From Candidatus Hodarchaeota archaeon (GTDB lineage Archaea; Asgardarchaeota; Heimdallarchaeia; Hodarchaeales; YT1-039): a stretch of 39,801 bases of DNA. Shown piece by piece: positions 8,074 to 16,869 of the stretch. The stretch's first letter is position 1; each line of letters begins with the position of its first letter. Position numbers and translations under genes: made by a program. The notes below the pieces were generated by a model. That model saw only the letters and a program-made list of their open reading frames with translations, was not told the DNA's origin and did no database searches. The DNA lies in the NCBI GenBank assembly GCA_016840025.1, contig JAEOTF010000478.1, forward strand, positions 1 through 39,801, read 5' to 3'.

Positions 8074-8328
8074 TCCATTTCCTCTCTCAAAATTGTAAAA
8101 GTACATTTTAATCTCATATTTTGATTCTAATTTCTTTTGGTTCTATTTTCGTTAATAACCATGAATCTACTAACCTTAACTTTAAACAAGAAAAATACGG
8201 CAAAAAAGGTTACTATGGGTTGAGTTCTCTAAATCATTTCTTTTCTTACGTTATTCCTTGAAAATACTATTTTCTCTTTAGTATATCCCTACTCTTCATC
8301 ATTTCTCCCTCATGATTTCTCTCGGTAT

Positions 8329-8877
8329 TTATTTTCTGTAAGTATGGATACCCGAGCAATAAAACTCTGGTCGTCGATCTTTCTGCCGTTTGCAGCCCTC
8401 ACAATACTTACCAGTAAAGATCTCAAGAAAGTATTTCTGAGCTTCTAATAGGTACTGTTGATCTTCGGTTATAATTCCAAGTTCAAAATTAACATTATTT
8501 GGTTTTCTTTTCCCCATAGCTGCTCCAGTAATATTAGCTGACCCTATATACAAGAGTCGTTCGTCAATAAGGATCATTTTCATATGATTTCTAAGACATC
8601 TAGCAAAATGAAGGTTCGGAATGTTCTTTAATCGCTTGTAAAAATGCCATTTGTTTAAATCAGTTGTAGAAGTCAGAATAAGGAACTTAATACCCCGTTT
8701 TGCCATTTTTCGTACAATATCGGAGAAGAGAACAGGTTTACGGTTTTCAGTACCTACAACAAAATCCTTAATTGGCGCTGTTGCAATATACACAATGTTT
8801 TGTGCTGATAGTATGCCTTCCTGAACAACTTTTTCGAAGGTTTCATTACCTCTATTAGCCAATAAAGTACAATTCAT
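8329..8877 (-). CDS. Phospholipase D-like protein with a single HKD motif
   Basis: The 182-residue protein has the phospholipase D/nuclease fold in its single-domain form: strands and helices up to KFLILTSTTDLNKW, then the HxKx4D motif HMKMILID followed by YIGSANITGAAMG. Enzymes with one HKD copy work as dimers, like the nuclease Nuc and BfiI. The product could be a nuclease or a lipid hydrolase. After the HKD domain is a tail with three cysteines (CEGCKRQKDRRPEFYC), which could bind a metal with His nearby (GIHTY). The start chosen is the ATG at 8877; a TTG at 8886 is also possible. No signal peptide, so it should act in the cytoplasm. Confidence 0.75.
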   Translation of the reverse strand: MNCTLLANRGNETFEKVVQEGILSAQNIVYIATAPIKDFVVGTENRKPVLFSDIVRKMAKRGIKFLILTSTTDLNKWHFYKRLKNIPNLHFARCLRNHMKMILIDERLLYIGSANITGAAMGKRKPNNVNFELGIITEDQQYLLEAQKYFLEIFTGKYCEGCKRQKDRRPEFYCSGIHTYRK

Positions 8878-8950
8878 GAATAACAACCTAATAAACTGAG
8901 TCTATAATCATTTCGTTTCTTCATTAAGTTAAAGATCGAAAAAAAGCTTA

Positions 8951-9751
8951 CTATTCTTCCCTCTTTTTTTCGATAGCTTTCTTAGCTCGTATGAGAAGAT
9001 TTCTCTTCTGGACTATACGTTCTTCCAATGGTGAAATAGTTGAGGAATAGTAAGTAAAAAACAGGTAAATTGCTGCTACAAAAGTGCCTATCATTTCCAT
9101 AAATACAATTATAATCATTTCGAGGTAGGAGAAATATCCAATTTGATGAAGAAGTATGGGGGAGTCAAAAAACCCATGTAATATAGCAGCTATTGTGAGT
9201 GTTTTTAAGAAGTTTCTTTTTCCTTCTTCTAACCCCTTAACAGCGATCAATGTTAACGCCGCATGGACGAAAACAACGAAAAATCTTTCCATTCCAAAAC
9301 CATTGAGTAATGCCAACCAGTTGTACTGTGTTTCCTCGCTTGTCATGCTAATTTGAAACACTAGATACCAAATCTCCCCTATTCCAAAACCTGTACCAAG
9401 ACACCATCCCAATATCGCTAATTGTTGAGAGTTATGCTCAATTTTATTCAAACGAGGCATTGTAATTGGCAGAATCTTAATTACTTCTTCCGAGATACCG
9501 ACAATTGCCAACCATATTATAATGTCTATAAAGTCCAGTGATTCATTTTCTAATGCTGAAGAGAAAAGGGTGTAAATAAGGGGGACTTTCAAGAGATTAA
9601 TTAATGAGCTCAACGGAAGAGCGATGCTAATGAAACCATAATAAATCCTAGGAGCTATGGATAAGCGTTGCTGGACATAAACTAGGATAAAAAGAAGAAG
9701 AAGTGTGGTTATAGAAGCAGCGATTATTATATCATAATTCAATAAAAACAA
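8951..9751 (-). CDS. PrsW-like intramembrane metalloprotease
   Basis: This 266-residue protein has about seven to eight hydrophobic helices carrying motifs of the PrsW/CAAX-protease-like superfamily: EEVIK (the EExxK motif), GFGIGEIWYL (an ExxxY-like motif), FVHAALT and LHGFFDS (the HxxxD motif). These acidic and histidine residues bind the catalytic metal in the membrane. In bacteria, PrsW cleaves an anti-sigma factor; the archaeal substrates are unknown. The start is a TTG seven bases after the stop of the ABC permease gene; a TTG at 9742 is equally possible with GAGAAG as ribosome-binding site. The tight spacing places it in the ABC exporter operon, so it may process an exported protein or peptide. 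Confidence 0.72.
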   Translation of the reverse strand: MFLLNYDIIIAASITTLLLLFILVYVQQRLSIAPRIYYGFISIALPLSSLINLLKVPLIYTLFSSALENESLDFIDIIIWLAIVGISEEVIKILPITMPRLNKIEHNSQQLAILGWCLGTGFGIGEIWYLVFQISMTSEETQYNWLALLNGFGMERFFVVFVHAALTLIAVKGLEEGKRNFLKTLTIAAILHGFFDSPILLHQIGYFSYLEMIIIVFMEMIGTFVAAIYLFFTYYSSTISPLEERIVQKRNLLIRAKKAIEKKREE

Positions 9752-9757
9752 CTTCTC

Positions 9758-10582
9758 TTACGTGTATTTTGTTATGATAGCTTCACGAGAAAAGATTTTT
9801 AGAGCCATTCGGAATAGAAAAAAATCAATCAGTCCAAAGATGACTGCTCCCAGTACAATTGTAAAGGGAGAAAAAAAGGCTAAGATTATTTGACCAAAAA
9901 GGAATAACATCATGGGTAAAACAATCAATCCGCCTAGTTGTTGAGCATCACGGGTGCTACTTACTCGTGAGGACACAAAAACCATGCTAATTGCAGTCAT
10001 AAGTCCTGCTGTAGGAGAAAGAAGAAATAAAAGCAGTAAAAAATTCAAATCAGGAACAACAATGAAGCCCAATTCCGAATAGGTAAGTAAATCAGTAAGA
10101 ATAATATAAGGGATAGCACCTAAGAAAGCTCCTAACATACCCAGTAAGAAGGGAGTTCCAATTTTCCCAATTAGAATCTCAGTATCTGTTAAGGGAGTGG
10201 CTAGAATCGCCTCAAAAGACTTCCGTTCTTTTTCACCAGCTATACTATCAGCTGCTATCACCGAAGGAAGTATACATGGAATAATTAGAAAAAATAAATG
10301 ACTGAAATACACCATTGCAACTATTGTTTGTTGACGATCCGTTAATTCATCCCAATTGGGAATAGGAGCGGGAAGTTTGTCTAGATAAGGCAATGGTTCA
10401 TCCCCTGCTTCTTCCTCCGAGGTAAAAGTAAGTGGTGCTACCATCGATAACGGCATAATAATTGCCATGAGGAGAGGAATTCCAACTATTGACACCATCA
10501 CGTATTTCGATCTCTTGATGTCAGCCCAGTCCTTTTCCATTAAAACTAAGATTCGTTTAAAATTAAGAGTCATCTTAATCAC
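9758..10582 (-). CDS. ABC-2 type transporter permease
   Basis: The 274-residue protein has about six membrane helices in the arrangement of ABC-2 permeases (NatB/DrrB type). Segments include YVMVSIVGIPLLMAIIM after a cytoplasmic N-terminal helix, an outer loop with EEEAGDEPLPYLDKLPAPIP, and the family motif IAGEKERKSFEAILATPLTDTEILIGK in the cytoplasmic loop after helix 2. Its start overlaps the end of the ATPase gene by 8 bases, so the two proteins are made together and form an exporter. The C-terminal end FSREAIITKYT is normal for the family. Substrate unknown. Confidence 0.88.
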   Translation of the reverse strand: MIKMTLNFKRILVLMEKDWADIKRSKYVMVSIVGIPLLMAIIMPLSMVAPLTFTSEEEAGDEPLPYLDKLPAPIPNWDELTDRQQTIVAMVYFSHLFFLIIPCILPSVIAADSIAGEKERKSFEAILATPLTDTEILIGKIGTPFLLGMLGAFLGAIPYIILTDLLTYSELGFIVVPDLNFLLLLFLLSPTAGLMTAISMVFVSSRVSSTRDAQQLGGLIVLPMMLFLFGQIILAFFSPFTIVLGAVIFGLIDFFLFRMALKIFSREAIITKYT

Positions 10583-11513
10583 TCTTCCTTCCTACTGTCT
10601 CAAAATAAAGGTCTTCAAGGGTTTTAGTCTTCTTCTTTACAGAAATAATAGCTCCGTTGTTGTGAACAACTTCACGAACAGCAAGAGGGACAATATCTCT
10701 AGGATTAGGGGTTTTAAAAATTATTTTGGAAGATTTAAGATCACTATAAAGATCTTCAACACCCGATAACTGTTGAAGGACATTTATTAGTTCTTTTTCC
10801 AGTTTTACAAGTTCTATTTCAACAGTAATTAGAGGAGAACTCTCTCTCTGCAAACTCTCAGGACTACCAATTGTAGCTAAACTACCTTTATTTATAATAC
10901 CTACCCGATCACATAGACGTTCTGCCTCAGGAAGATTGTGTGTACAGATAAAAACCGTACATTCGTATGTTGAAGTAAGTTTCTCAATTGTTTCACGAAC
11001 TAAAAGGGATGCTTCAGGATCTAAAGAGGCTGTTGGTTCATCTAAAAAAAGTACTTTAGGTTCATGAAGCATAGCTCTAGTTATTGCTACCTTATGCTTA
11101 TTCCCTTTACTAAGCTTGCCTGCTTTCATATCTAAGTATTTTTCGAAATCTAAAAGTTTTGATAGTTCAATAATACGATTGACCACTTCTTCTTTCGTCA
11201 AACCATATAATCTACCTATTACTTCCAAATTCTTATGTGCTGAAAGTCGCTCATATAGAGAAGGATTTTCACTCAATAAGCCTACATTACTTCTAAGTTG
11301 TTCTGGATCGTCACGAATGCTATAATCCGCCACCACTGCCTCGCCTTTAGTTGGCTGTAATATACATGACAAAAGTCGTACAGTTGTAGTTTTACCTGCT
11401 CCGTTAGGACCGAGAAAACCAAAAATTTCACCTGCTGGGATTTCAAGGTTCAATTCATCTACAGCAGTGATCCGATTATCAAAAATTTTCGACAATCCTT
11501 CAGTATAGATCAT
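10575..11513 (-). CDS. ABC transporter ATP-binding protein
   Basis: The 312-residue ATPase carries Walker A (GPNGAGKTT, near residues 35-43), a Q-loop region (VGLLSENPSLYERLSAHKNL), the signature LSKGNKHKVAITRAM, and Walker B plus D-loop (VLFLDEPTASLD), followed by the switch histidine in CTHNLPEAERLCDR. The signature has LSKG in place of LSGG, which is seen in some CcmA/DrrA-type ATPases. A C-terminal extension of about 90 residues follows the core, as in the antibiotic- and sodium-export branch. The start chosen is the ATG at 11513, with GTGAG four bases upstream; a GTG at 11522 is possible. It partners the overlapping permease gene. Confidence 0.9.
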   Translation of the reverse strand: MIYTEGLSKIFDNRITAVDELNLEIPAGEIFGFLGPNGAGKTTTVRLLSCILQPTKGEAVVADYSIRDDPEQLRSNVGLLSENPSLYERLSAHKNLEVIGRLYGLTKEEVVNRIIELSKLLDFEKYLDMKAGKLSKGNKHKVAITRAMLHEPKVLFLDEPTASLDPEASLLVRETIEKLTSTYECTVFICTHNLPEAERLCDRVGIINKGSLATIGSPESLQRESSPLITVEIELVKLEKELINVLQQLSGVEDLYSDLKSSKIIFKTPNPRDIVPLAVREVVHNNGAIISVKKKTKTLEDLYFETVGRKSD

Positions 11514-11615
11514 ACATCTCACTCTTTAAGACTTGGAAATTTATAGAATAATTAAAATCCACCTAATTAGGGTAGCTTTTTTCAACTTTGTTCACAAGTG
11601 AGAAATAAGTGCTAT

Positions 11616-12329
11616 TTATCCTTTTGTACTTCTTTCATAAAGATAAGCAATTCCCATTCCACCAAAAAAGGCAGAGAAACATACAATGAGAAAGATAAAT
11701 GGTTGTGGGATGTCATATGGGATAGTAAATAATCCGCTCTGCCCAGCTTCTTCTAATAATACTTCTGAAGTTTCAATCCTATAATATAAACTGACTAACC
11801 ACCCCGTCTTCCAATTTCTATACAATTTAGTTTCATAAGAGAGATCTTCACTGCTTATACGTTGTTCTTCAATAATAATGTCCCCATTTACTGAACGGTT
11901 ATATGTTATTTCCTCATCTTCTTCTTCCTCTTCTACCCATTCAGGTGTCTCATTCACCCATTCTTTCCAATAAGTTTTATTATCCGTTGTAGGTGTTATA
12001 TAAGGCGATAATGGCTGTTTTTCCAAAATTATACCACTTATTTTCATTTTCCCATAAGCATCTTCTATATTATCAAGCTCTGTAATCTCTATAGTGAATT
12101 TAAGACCTTTTCTATATGTGATATTGACATGTTTCCCGTCTTCTGTTTCCATTTCAGAGGTAGATTCAGTTTTTCCATCAACAATATATTTTTTTATTTC
12201 ATAGGTCTTTTTATCGCCAACTTTGACTTTCCATTCCAATTCTTCCTCGTCTGTTTGCCCGAGACCAATTAATACAGGAGATAATAAGAAAAAAAGCAGT
12301 AAACTAAGCATCCACTCCTTTCGCGTCAT
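11616..12329 (-). CDS. Surface-anchored protein, paralogue 3 of a tandem triplet
   Basis: No known family is recognised. The 237-residue protein has a signal peptide (RKEWMLSLLLFFLLSPVLIG), a hydrophilic acidic outer domain (about 25-205) and a C-terminal membrane helix (about 207-229) ending in YLYERSTKG. Most of the protein should therefore face outside. Features shared with the two upstream paralogues are the start RKEW, ELEWKVKVGDKKTYE, PTTDNKTYWKEWV and RNWKTGWLVSLYY. It carries an acidic run (EEEEEDEE) near residue 135 that the others lack. Its ATG lies one base after the stop codon of the paralogue at 12331, so the genes are coupled. The ABC exporter operon is just downstream. Confidence 0.72.
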   Translation of the reverse strand: MTRKEWMLSLLLFFLLSPVLIGLGQTDEEELEWKVKVGDKKTYEIKKYIVDGKTESTSEMETEDGKHVNITYRKGLKFTIEITELDNIEDAYGKMKISGIILEKQPLSPYITPTTDNKTYWKEWVNETPEWVEEEEEDEEITYNRSVNGDIIIEEQRISSEDLSYETKLYRNWKTGWLVSLYYRIETSEVLLEEAGQSGLFTIPYDIPQPFIFLIVCFSAFFGGMGIAYLYERSTKG

Positions 12330-12330
12330 T

Positions 12331-13014
12331 TTAATTTCTCTTCTTAGAACGGTAGATCAGCCCTGCACCAATAAATACAAGAACAGGCACAAGTAACGGG
12401 AAAGATAACCCGAATGGTGTTTTTTCATCTGTTACTTCTTCCAACAGGTACTCGGAAAGTCCCTCTGGTTCTTCATATCGGTAATGAAGCCGTACCAACC
12501 ACCCCGTTTTCCAGTTGTAAGTGTATGCCAACTTGTATGTAGGATCATCCTCAGAAAGCCGTTCCATAACTAGGAGATCCTCTGTTATAGAATAGGCAAC
12601 CCCGTCGTTAGTATTAGCCTCTTTCACCCACTCAGTCCAATATGTCACGTTATTCGTTGTTGGCATCACAAACCTGAAAATCTCGTCCGATGACAAAGAC
12701 CTCACATCCCTGCCCGTGGCTCCCTCTATAGTATATTTTCCATACGCCCCCGTCTCGTTCACAGCGGTTACTTCAAGGCTCCATCTGGCTCCTTTTTTAG
12801 TAATCACTTCGACCTCGCCATCTTCAGTATCAACAGTCATCATTTCACTTTCAGATTTTCCATCATTCATGTATTTCTTCCATTCATAGGTCTTTGTCTC
12901 GCCCATTTTGACCTTGTATTCCAACTCTTCTTCCCCTATCTGTCCAAAACTCATTACAGCAGGAAATAGGAAGAAAAATAGTAATAAACTTACCATCCAC
13001 TCCTTTCGCATCAT
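12331..13014 (-). CDS. Surface-anchored protein, paralogue 2 of a tandem triplet
   Basis: This 227-residue protein has the same plan as its neighbours: a signal peptide (EWMVSLLLFFFLFPAVMSFG), an outer domain with ELEYKVKMGETKTYEWKKY, PTTNNVTYWTEWV and YNWKTGWLVRLHYRY, and a C-terminal helix (FPLLVPVLVFIGAGLIY) followed by basic RSKKRN. The C-terminal helix differs from that of the other two copies, and it has no EKxxK-type tail. Two adjacent ATG codons (13014 and 13011) follow GGTGAGG; either may be the start. Function unknown; the repeated NWKTGWLV core suggests a beta-rich fold. Confidence 0.72.
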   Translation of the reverse strand: MMRKEWMVSLLLFFFLFPAVMSFGQIGEEELEYKVKMGETKTYEWKKYMNDGKSESEMMTVDTEDGEVEVITKKGARWSLEVTAVNETGAYGKYTIEGATGRDVRSLSSDEIFRFVMPTTNNVTYWTEWVKEANTNDGVAYSITEDLLVMERLSEDDPTYKLAYTYNWKTGWLVRLHYRYEEPEGLSEYLLEEVTDEKTPFGLSFPLLVPVLVFIGAGLIYRSKKRN

Positions 13015-13111
13015 TCCTCACCTTATCTGTTTTACAGAATTTCATATCTATCTATTAATTATCTACTACTTTATACGAGCTTAACTGTATTTAAATAGTA
13101 CTGATTAGTTA

Positions 13112-13825
13112 CTATATTTTCCTCATTTTTTCGTAAAGATAAGCAAGACCCATTCCACCACTAAGTGCTGAAACGCAGGCAATTGCAAAGAAAATTGGCT
13201 GTGAGATGGGAGCGTCTAACGGGATAAGTTCATCATACCCTAACTGTTGAATCTCTTCTTCTTCTAAAACAGTGCCATCATCAGCAGTAGTTTTCTTATA
13301 AAGAAACGCCAACCATCCTGTTTTCCAATTTCTAGACTTTTTTCTTTCGAAAAGCTTACCACCATCTTTAATCTTTTCTTTTTCGGTTATTATATCTCCT
13401 TTTACTGAACGACTGAATTCTAATACCACAGTCATACCGCAAAAATAAGGATGCCCTTCCTCTGTCCAATCTTCCCAATACTTTTTATTATGGGTTGTAG
13501 GTGTTACAAAGTAAGGCAATTCATCTTCTTTGGTTGTAATGTTGCCATATGTTATCTTTCCATAAGCATAATCTTCTCTAAGTCGTGTTAATTCTATAGT
13601 AATATTGGTACCCCTTTTAAGTGTAATACTGAGCTTAGTTCCATTTTGTGTTTCAATTTCAGAGATATTATCCCCATTCCTCATGAATTTGTTTAATGTA
13701 TAAGTATTCTGTTCACCTAATCGGACTTTCCACTCTAGTTCTTCAGAATTTGTTTTAATGCTATGTGTTTTCGCTGGGAATAACAAGAAAAACATCAATA
13801 TACTAAATATCCACTCCTTTCGCAT
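13112..13825 (-). CDS. Surface-anchored protein, paralogue 1 of a tandem triplet
   Basis: This is the first gene of the tandem triplet. The 237-residue product has a signal peptide (RKEWIFSILMFFLLFPAKT), an outer domain with ELEWKVRLGEQNTYTLNKF, TPTTHNKKYWEDWT and SRNWKTGWLAFLYKK, and a C-terminal helix (PIFFAIACVSALSGGMGLAYLY) with a basic end. This helix closely matches that of paralogue 3 (both GGMGxAYLYE), although paralogue 2 lies between them. The start chosen is the ATG at 13825 because GGTGA lies six bases upstream; a TTG at 13837 would add four residues. A gap of 97 bases separates it from paralogue 2. Confidence 0.72.
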   Translation of the reverse strand: MRKEWIFSILMFFLLFPAKTHSIKTNSEELEWKVRLGEQNTYTLNKFMRNGDNISEIETQNGTKLSITLKRGTNITIELTRLREDYAYGKITYGNITTKEDELPYFVTPTTHNKKYWEDWTEEGHPYFCGMTVVLEFSRSVKGDIITEKEKIKDGGKLFERKKSRNWKTGWLAFLYKKTTADDGTVLEEEEIQQLGYDELIPLDAPISQPIFFAIACVSALSGGMGLAYLYEKMRKI

Positions 13826-14209
13826 CTTTTTCACCAAATTAAGAAATCATCTCATCAATTATTATTCAATGAATTTACATTACATCATCAAATTAACTTC
13901 AGACTCCTCACCATTAATATTCCACTAACTAATTTATCTCTATAACTGTATTTATCTACAGAAACAGATGTATATTCACGTTTGACAATATGATTCTCAT
14001 AAAATCTCAATAGAACTTTTAGTTTGTTGCTTATCATTTAGAATTTTAAAAGTTAAAAGGAAAAGGGGAAGAGTTAAGGAGTCTAGATATTATACGCTCT
14101 CCAATTTTTTTTATTGAGCCTTATTAGTTCTTCTTTCTGTAGGATTCTCCCATCTTTGGAACATCAAATAATGTCCATATATTAACTTATTATTTCTAAT
14201 AATCCAAGC
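13826..14209. other. Intergenic stretch without a recognised gene
   Basis: About 380 AT-rich bases lie between the triplet and the MFS gene. I see no open frame of coding character, no tRNA-like cloverleaf and no clear repeat. It should contain the promoter of the triplet; an A- and T-rich segment just upstream of 13860 on the minus strand (AATTTGATGATG region preceded by AATTAA) could be part of it. A run of T at 14106-14114 could aid transcription termination for a plus-strand transcript, but no stem is visible with it. Confidence 0.4.
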
Positions 14210-15439
14210 TTATATTGAATCTATTACGATAGTATTTTCACTGTGAGTTGAATTTTTCTCCCAGATTAAAAAAATTAACCCTGCGAAAAAACTTGCAATC
14301 ATAGCGAGCCACATAGTGGACATAAAGGGCTTGTCAATCCAGAGTGCTAAGAAAGAAGCAATAATGGGTCCTGCAAGCGCTGACATTGATTGAGTTGCTC
14401 CTAATCCCCCCGCAGCTGTTGCTCGTTCTGTACTATTTTCGACTGATCCCCGTAAAGCTCCTACATATAGAGCACTCCATCCAATCCCCAAGACTATTTG
14501 AGCTATACCAACTATGAGAAGTTGAGGAATAGCGATCATTATCATAAAAGTTAGTCCTGATAATCCAAAACCAATCATAATCAGAGTTTTTGGATCTCCA
14601 CGATCTGTCAGTAAGAACATTACAAAAAATTGAGTAAGGAAATTTGCACACTGCACTATTCCTATTTGAAAATCATTGGCTCCGATTTCTTCTAAAAAGA
14701 GTGGCCAAAAGACCCAAACTGCCATTGCAGTTCCATGACGAAGCAAAAACGTCATATAGACAGCGGCGTTAGCTTTTAATATCGTCAACGGAAAGATAGG
14801 AGGTGATTTTCCCTTAAATGAATTGAAAAGTCTAGTTTCTGGTAGACTAAGAGCTAGAATTAAAGCTATTAAAAATAAAATAGCAGAGATAAAAAATGCA
14901 GCCGAATAACCCAAATACTCTGCAATTAAACCTCCAAATAAAGCACCAGATGCCCAACCCAGACTATTAAATGAAGAAAACTTTCCAAGCGATCCCACGC
15001 GAGTTTCAAAAGACAAAGCAGCCAGGGCAGCAGGATAGATCCCAATCGTAAATCCGGAAACAATACGAAATAATGCAAGTGATGTTACTGTATTGCTGAA
15101 GCTAAGGAGAAAGAATGCCAAGGTGGTAGATACAAGACCTACAATGATTACACGAGTCCGAGAAGACAAATCAGCTATTCGCCCAGCTATTAATGAAGAG
15201 AAGAACAATAGAATAGCATATCCTGCAGCAACAAAGGCAATCTCTGAATAAGAAGCCTTTAAATCTCGTAAATAGAGTGGAACAAATGTGAAGCCTACCA
15301 TTGTCCCCACTCCTCCAAGGAATTGGATTGTATTTATTCTGACGATTACAGAAGGTAGTTTCAACCGTATTTTTACTCCAAAATAGAAAAAAGAGAAATA
15401 AGGTTTGAAAGGTCTAGATAGGAATTTTATCTTCCACAA
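14210..15439 (-). CDS. Major facilitator superfamily transporter
   Basis: The 409-residue ORF encodes about twelve membrane helices in two six-helix halves. The loop between helices 2 and 3 carries the MFS motif A (AGRIADLSSRTRVIIVG), and a proline-rich GFTIGIYPAALAAL-type segment lies in helix 4. The central loop (LPETRLFNSFKGKSPP) separates the halves. The ORF overlaps the end of the saccharopine dehydrogenase gene by 26 bases when the TTG at 15439 is used; a TTG at 15364 would avoid the overlap and still keep the first helix. Because it follows saccharopine dehydrogenase closely, it may move lysine or a lysine-pathway compound, but the substrate cannot be read from the sequence. Confidence 0.85.
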   Translation of the reverse strand: MWKIKFLSRPFKPYFSFFYFGVKIRLKLPSVIVRINTIQFLGGVGTMVGFTFVPLYLRDLKASYSEIAFVAAGYAILLFFSSLIAGRIADLSSRTRVIIVGLVSTTLAFFLLSFSNTVTSLALFRIVSGFTIGIYPAALAALSFETRVGSLGKFSSFNSLGWASGALFGGLIAEYLGYSAAFFISAILFLIALILALSLPETRLFNSFKGKSPPIFPLTILKANAAVYMTFLLRHGTAMAVWVFWPLFLEEIGANDFQIGIVQCANFLTQFFVMFLLTDRGDPKTLIMIGFGLSGLTFMIMIAIPQLLIVGIAQIVLGIGWSALYVGALRGSVENSTERATAAGGLGATQSMSALAGPIIASFLALWIDKPFMSTMWLAMIASFFAGLIFLIWEKNSTHSENTIVIDSI

Positions 15440-16733
15440 ACTTAATGTTCATTTCTTCAAGCTCAGCTAAAACTGGGCTATAAATTTCGGGAGTGACAGG
15501 AACATGGACTCCAGTTGTTTTTATCTTGCCTTCCAGGATTAGTTTTGTTGCAATAGCAGCGGGGAGACCGACAGTTCTTGACATACTTGTAGGACCGCCT
15601 GAAATTCCATAATCAATGAGTGCTGCGGTGACTTTTTCTTTCCGAGCTTCCTTTGGATATTCCGCAATGAATTCATGAAACAGAACAAGCATGTCTCGTT
15701 CTTTCTCCTCATACTGGAGCTTTTTATTCAACTGACTGGCTAGTATATCTAGAACAGTAATTTCTTCAGGAGCAGGATCTTCACTGAATAAACCTAACCA
15801 CTCTAACTTGTCGAGTACATGAGAATCGGCTTTAAGTTTGAGGAATTCAGCTACAGCCTTTCTTGGATTTTTCTCCTTTGGGGCTTTAGTAAGAAGTCTC
15901 ATAACGTCTGCTAAAGTAAGTCCCTTAAGATCCTCACGTTCTTCTAAATCTAGAAAACCCAAATCATTGATAGCTTGCCATGTATCACACCAGCCTATAT
16001 TTCTCAAAGTACCACGATACATGGTTTTTATGCCTTCTAATCCATATGTCTCGATATAGCTAAGAGAATCCCGATTGGGATAGGCCTCAAATTCCTGACC
16101 TTCTACTGTAATTCTATAATGAGATGCAAATAGTTTTTTATTAGGTACCGAGATCTCTTTACCGTCTTCCCTATACAATCCATCATTTCTTGCTGCGAGA
16201 ACTACCCCGCGTGGACTCCAAGAGAATTTATATCCCCAAGGATTGGTGTTGGCTTCAGGCGCAGGAAGACCTCCACAATAAGAGCGAAAACTGGCTATAG
16301 TTCCTCCAGCTTCCTCAATTTCATGGATAATTTTCATTGCTCCCATGTGATCTATGCCTGGATCGACACCGATTTCATTTAGGAATATAACTCCTGCTTT
16401 TTTTGCTTGTGCATCCAAAGCACCCATTGCATCACTTACATACGATGTTGTAACGAGATGTTTCTTGTATTTTAAGCAATACCCAGCTACCTTAACATGG
16501 TAAATGTATGGAAGCAGGGAAATAGCAAGGTCCACTCCTGCAATAAGATCGTCCAGCTTGTCTTCTTCTTTAGTGATATCGAATGCTATAGCCTCACCTT
16601 CAGGATGATCCCCAATGAGAGCTTCTGCTTTGCTTACAGTACGACTTGCAACCACAACATGATGTTGTTGCAGCAAGTAGTCCACTAATGGTTTTGAAAC
16701 CAAACCTGCACCAAGAACTAAAACTTTTTTCAC
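15414..16733 (-). CDS. Saccharopine dehydrogenase (LYS9-like)
   Basis: The 439-residue protein matches the glutamate-forming saccharopine dehydrogenase family (fungal LYS9 and the C-terminal half of animal AASS). The N-terminal Rossmann segment is VLVLGAGLVSKPL (4-16). ASRTVSKAEAL follows at the nucleotide site, then NEIGVDPGIDHMGAM and CGGLPAPEANTNPWGYKFSWSP, which are hallmarks of this family. The C-terminal portion includes GGPTSMSRTVGLPAAI. The enzyme oxidises saccharopine to glutamate and 2-aminoadipate 6-semialdehyde. The start is taken at GTG 16733, which puts the Rossmann strand at the N-terminus; the ORF is open upstream to 16841 but without homologous sequence. It is divergent from the lysine-ketoglutarate reductase gene, 136 bases away. 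Confidence 0.9.
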   Translation of the reverse strand: MKKVLVLGAGLVSKPLVDYLLQQHHVVVASRTVSKAEALIGDHPEGEAIAFDITKEEDKLDDLIAGVDLAISLLPYIYHVKVAGYCLKYKKHLVTTSYVSDAMGALDAQAKKAGVIFLNEIGVDPGIDHMGAMKIIHEIEEAGGTIASFRSYCGGLPAPEANTNPWGYKFSWSPRGVVLAARNDGLYREDGKEISVPNKKLFASHYRITVEGQEFEAYPNRDSLSYIETYGLEGIKTMYRGTLRNIGWCDTWQAINDLGFLDLEEREDLKGLTLADVMRLLTKAPKEKNPRKAVAEFLKLKADSHVLDKLEWLGLFSEDPAPEEITVLDILASQLNKKLQYEEKERDMLVLFHEFIAEYPKEARKEKVTAALIDYGISGGPTSMSRTVGLPAAIATKLILEGKIKTTGVHVPVTPEIYSPVLAELEEMNIKFVEDKIPI

Positions 16734-16869
16734 CAATAATACGCTCCATGCAATTTTTTCCGTTACGATGCTCTTGAAAGGTTGGATAAATATAAAAAAA
16801 CCAGAATCACAGTCTGTATTTAAAAACACTCGGTAGTACAAATACGAATGTTCCAGTTATTTAATAGAA
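16734..16869. promoter_or_regulatory. Divergent promoter region between SDH and LKR genes
   Basis: This 136-base spacer separates the two lysine-degradation genes and must hold both promoters. On the plus strand, TATTTAAAAA at about 16815-16824 is a good archaeal TATA box; a start site some 25 bases further on would leave a short leader before ATG 16870. On the minus strand, TTTTTTATATTTATCC at about 16785-16800 is a second TATA candidate. Shared control of the two enzymes from this spacer is likely. No clear operator repeat is seen. Confidence 0.5.

Noticed and set aside
13826..14209. A possible tRNA or small RNA in the longest gene-free stretch.
   Set aside because: No cloverleaf, no TψC-like GTTCRAAYC sequence and no GC-rich stem were found.
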